From positions 4,650,001-4,714,000 of the forward strand of contig NZ_CP045915.1 in NCBI RefSeq assembly GCF_009650095.1: a stretch of 64,000 nucleotides of DNA, given 5' to 3'. The position numbers and the translations under genes were made by a program. This stretch comes from Gracilibacillus salitolerans. Lineage in GTDB: Bacteria; Bacillota; Bacilli; Bacillales; Amphibacillaceae. Below are positions 63,410 to 64,000 of this stretch, piece after piece. The notes below the pieces were generated by a model. That model was not told where the DNA came from. It ran no database searches and saw only the letters and a list, made by a program, of their open reading frames with translations. Position 1 is the stretch's first letter. Every line of letters begins with the position of its first letter.

Positions 63410-64000
63410 CTACTCCATTTTATTTTTTAATGGTGCGGTCGAGTTACGGATGGTTAATTCCGGATCAAAACGAATAAGATCATTTTCCATATTTTGTTGT
63501 CTCTTGGAACCTTTATTTCTTTTCACCATATCCAGAATTACTTTTGCTGCTAATTCACCCATTTCACTCTTCGGATGGCTTACAGTAGTTAACTTCACTT
63601 CCGTTAGTTCAGCCATAAATGAGTCGTCAAATCCTACAATCGAAATATCTTCTGGCACTTTTAAGTGTGCTTCTCTTAAGACGTCCAGTAGTTTAATAGC
63701 CAATTCGTCGTTATAACATACAATTGCTGTTGGACGTTTATCCTTTGGTTCACTTAGTATCTGTTTTAACATTTCAATCGGTTTTGATGACTTTTCCTCT
63801 GTGTTATACGTCACAATATTATTTGGGAATATTTCGATATTATGTTTACGATGTGCTTTTAAATAACCTTTCATCCGTTTGGTTCCCTGGATATCATCAT
63901 TTTTAAAAAAGCCTACAATATTTCGATGACCTAGTTCAATTACATGTTCTGTTTGAATTAGTCCTCCTTTTTCATCATCTACTACAATATGAAAGGGTTC
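63410..64000 (-). CDS. Second AraR-like regulator, C-terminal part (cut by window edge)
   Basis: The open frame runs without a stop from 63410 to the window edge, giving about 196 residues of a LacI-type ligand-binding domain: FHIVVDDEKGGLIQTEHVIE, then MKGYLKAHRKHNIEIFPNN, AIVCYNDELAIKLLDVLRE and SIVGFDDSFMAELTEVKLT. These blocks match the adjacent AraR residue for residue in most positions, so it is a paralogue. The N-terminal DNA-binding domain is outside the window. It may be a second arabinose-responsive repressor or sense a related sugar. Confidence 0.85.
   Translation of the reverse strand, partial: EPFHIVVDDEKGGLIQTEHVIELGHRNIVGFFKNDDIQGTKRMKGYLKAHRKHNIEIFPNNIVTYNTEEKSSKPIEMLKQILSEPKDKRPTAIVCYNDELAIKLLDVLREAHLKVPEDISIVGFDDSFMAELTEVKLTTVSHPKSEMGELAAKVILDMVKRNKGSKRQQNMENDLIRFDPELTIRNSTAPLKNKME

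Overview
The window reads as a chromosomal segment of a low-GC Gram-positive bacterium of the family Bacillaceae. Evidence: most genes carry strong GGAGG-type ribosome binding sites, many intrinsic terminators are present, and the gene families match Bacillus types (yfiBC, helD, araR/araNPQ, ytcQ/yteP/ytcP, tcyABC, uxaC, thiW with a TPP riboswitch). The proteins are acidic and plant-cell-wall sugar genes dominate, so a halotolerant biomass-degrading genus such as Gracilibacillus or a relative is plausible, but that is inference. No rRNA, tRNA, CRISPR array, integrase or phage gene was seen.

Layout. 1-11.5 kb: edge of a rhamnose mutarotase gene, a HAD phosphatase, a ring-cleaving dioxygenase, a TPP-riboswitch-controlled thiW, ferredoxin, aldo/keto reductase, helD and the heterodimeric ABC exporter yfiB-yfiC. 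11.8-15.4 kb: a phosphonate-type ABC importer (phnD-phnC-phnE-phnE). 15.5-19.1 kb: DUF1002 protein, ridA, yjbQ, mgtE. 19.3-23.9 kb: galacturonate genes uxaC and uxaE with a divergent LacI-type regulator. 23.9-28.1 kb: LysM polysaccharide deacetylase, PepSY protein, azoreductase and larC2. 28.2-30.5 kb: a cystine-type amino-acid ABC importer. 31.6-48.0 kb: a large pectin/rhamnogalacturonan operon on the minus strand (two near-duplicate binding lipoproteins, two permeases, an unknown 381-residue protein, MFS transporter, KdgF-like cupin, GH28, GH43, GH105, acetylesterase, kdgA, kdgK, kduI, kduD), with a divergent yesL/yesS-like regulatory pair (48.4-51.4 kb). 52.0-52.8 kb: larC1. 52.9-64 kb: an L-arabinan/arabinose regulon (araN, DUF624, araQ, araP, two GH51 arabinofuranosidases, a GH27 enzyme, araR and a second partial araR).

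How it works together. Oligosaccharides from pectin are taken up by the YtcQ/YteP/YtcP-type importer, possibly also by the MFS transporter, and cut in the cytoplasm by GH28, GH43, GH105 and the esterase, none of which shows a signal peptide. The resulting uronates enter the KduI-KduD-KdgK-KdgA route to pyruvate and glyceraldehyde 3-phosphate. Galacturonate can enter through UxaC and UxaE; the fructuronate reductase and mannonate dehydratase needed to reach KDG are not in the window. The arabinan side chains are handled by AraNPQ, two GH51 enzymes and a GH27 protein whose active site looks like a beta-L-arabinopyranosidase. AraR-like boxes lie just downstream of good sigma-A promoters, and cre-like sites indicate CcpA control.

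The most unusual structural features are non-coding. At least three dispersed repeat families sit between genes. One is a 420-490 bp MITE-like element; two copies of it in inverted orientation bound a 23.3 kb segment that holds the pectin operon, and the two halves of the nickel-pincer cofactor gene larC (larC1 and larC2) lie immediately outside those two copies, in the same orientation.
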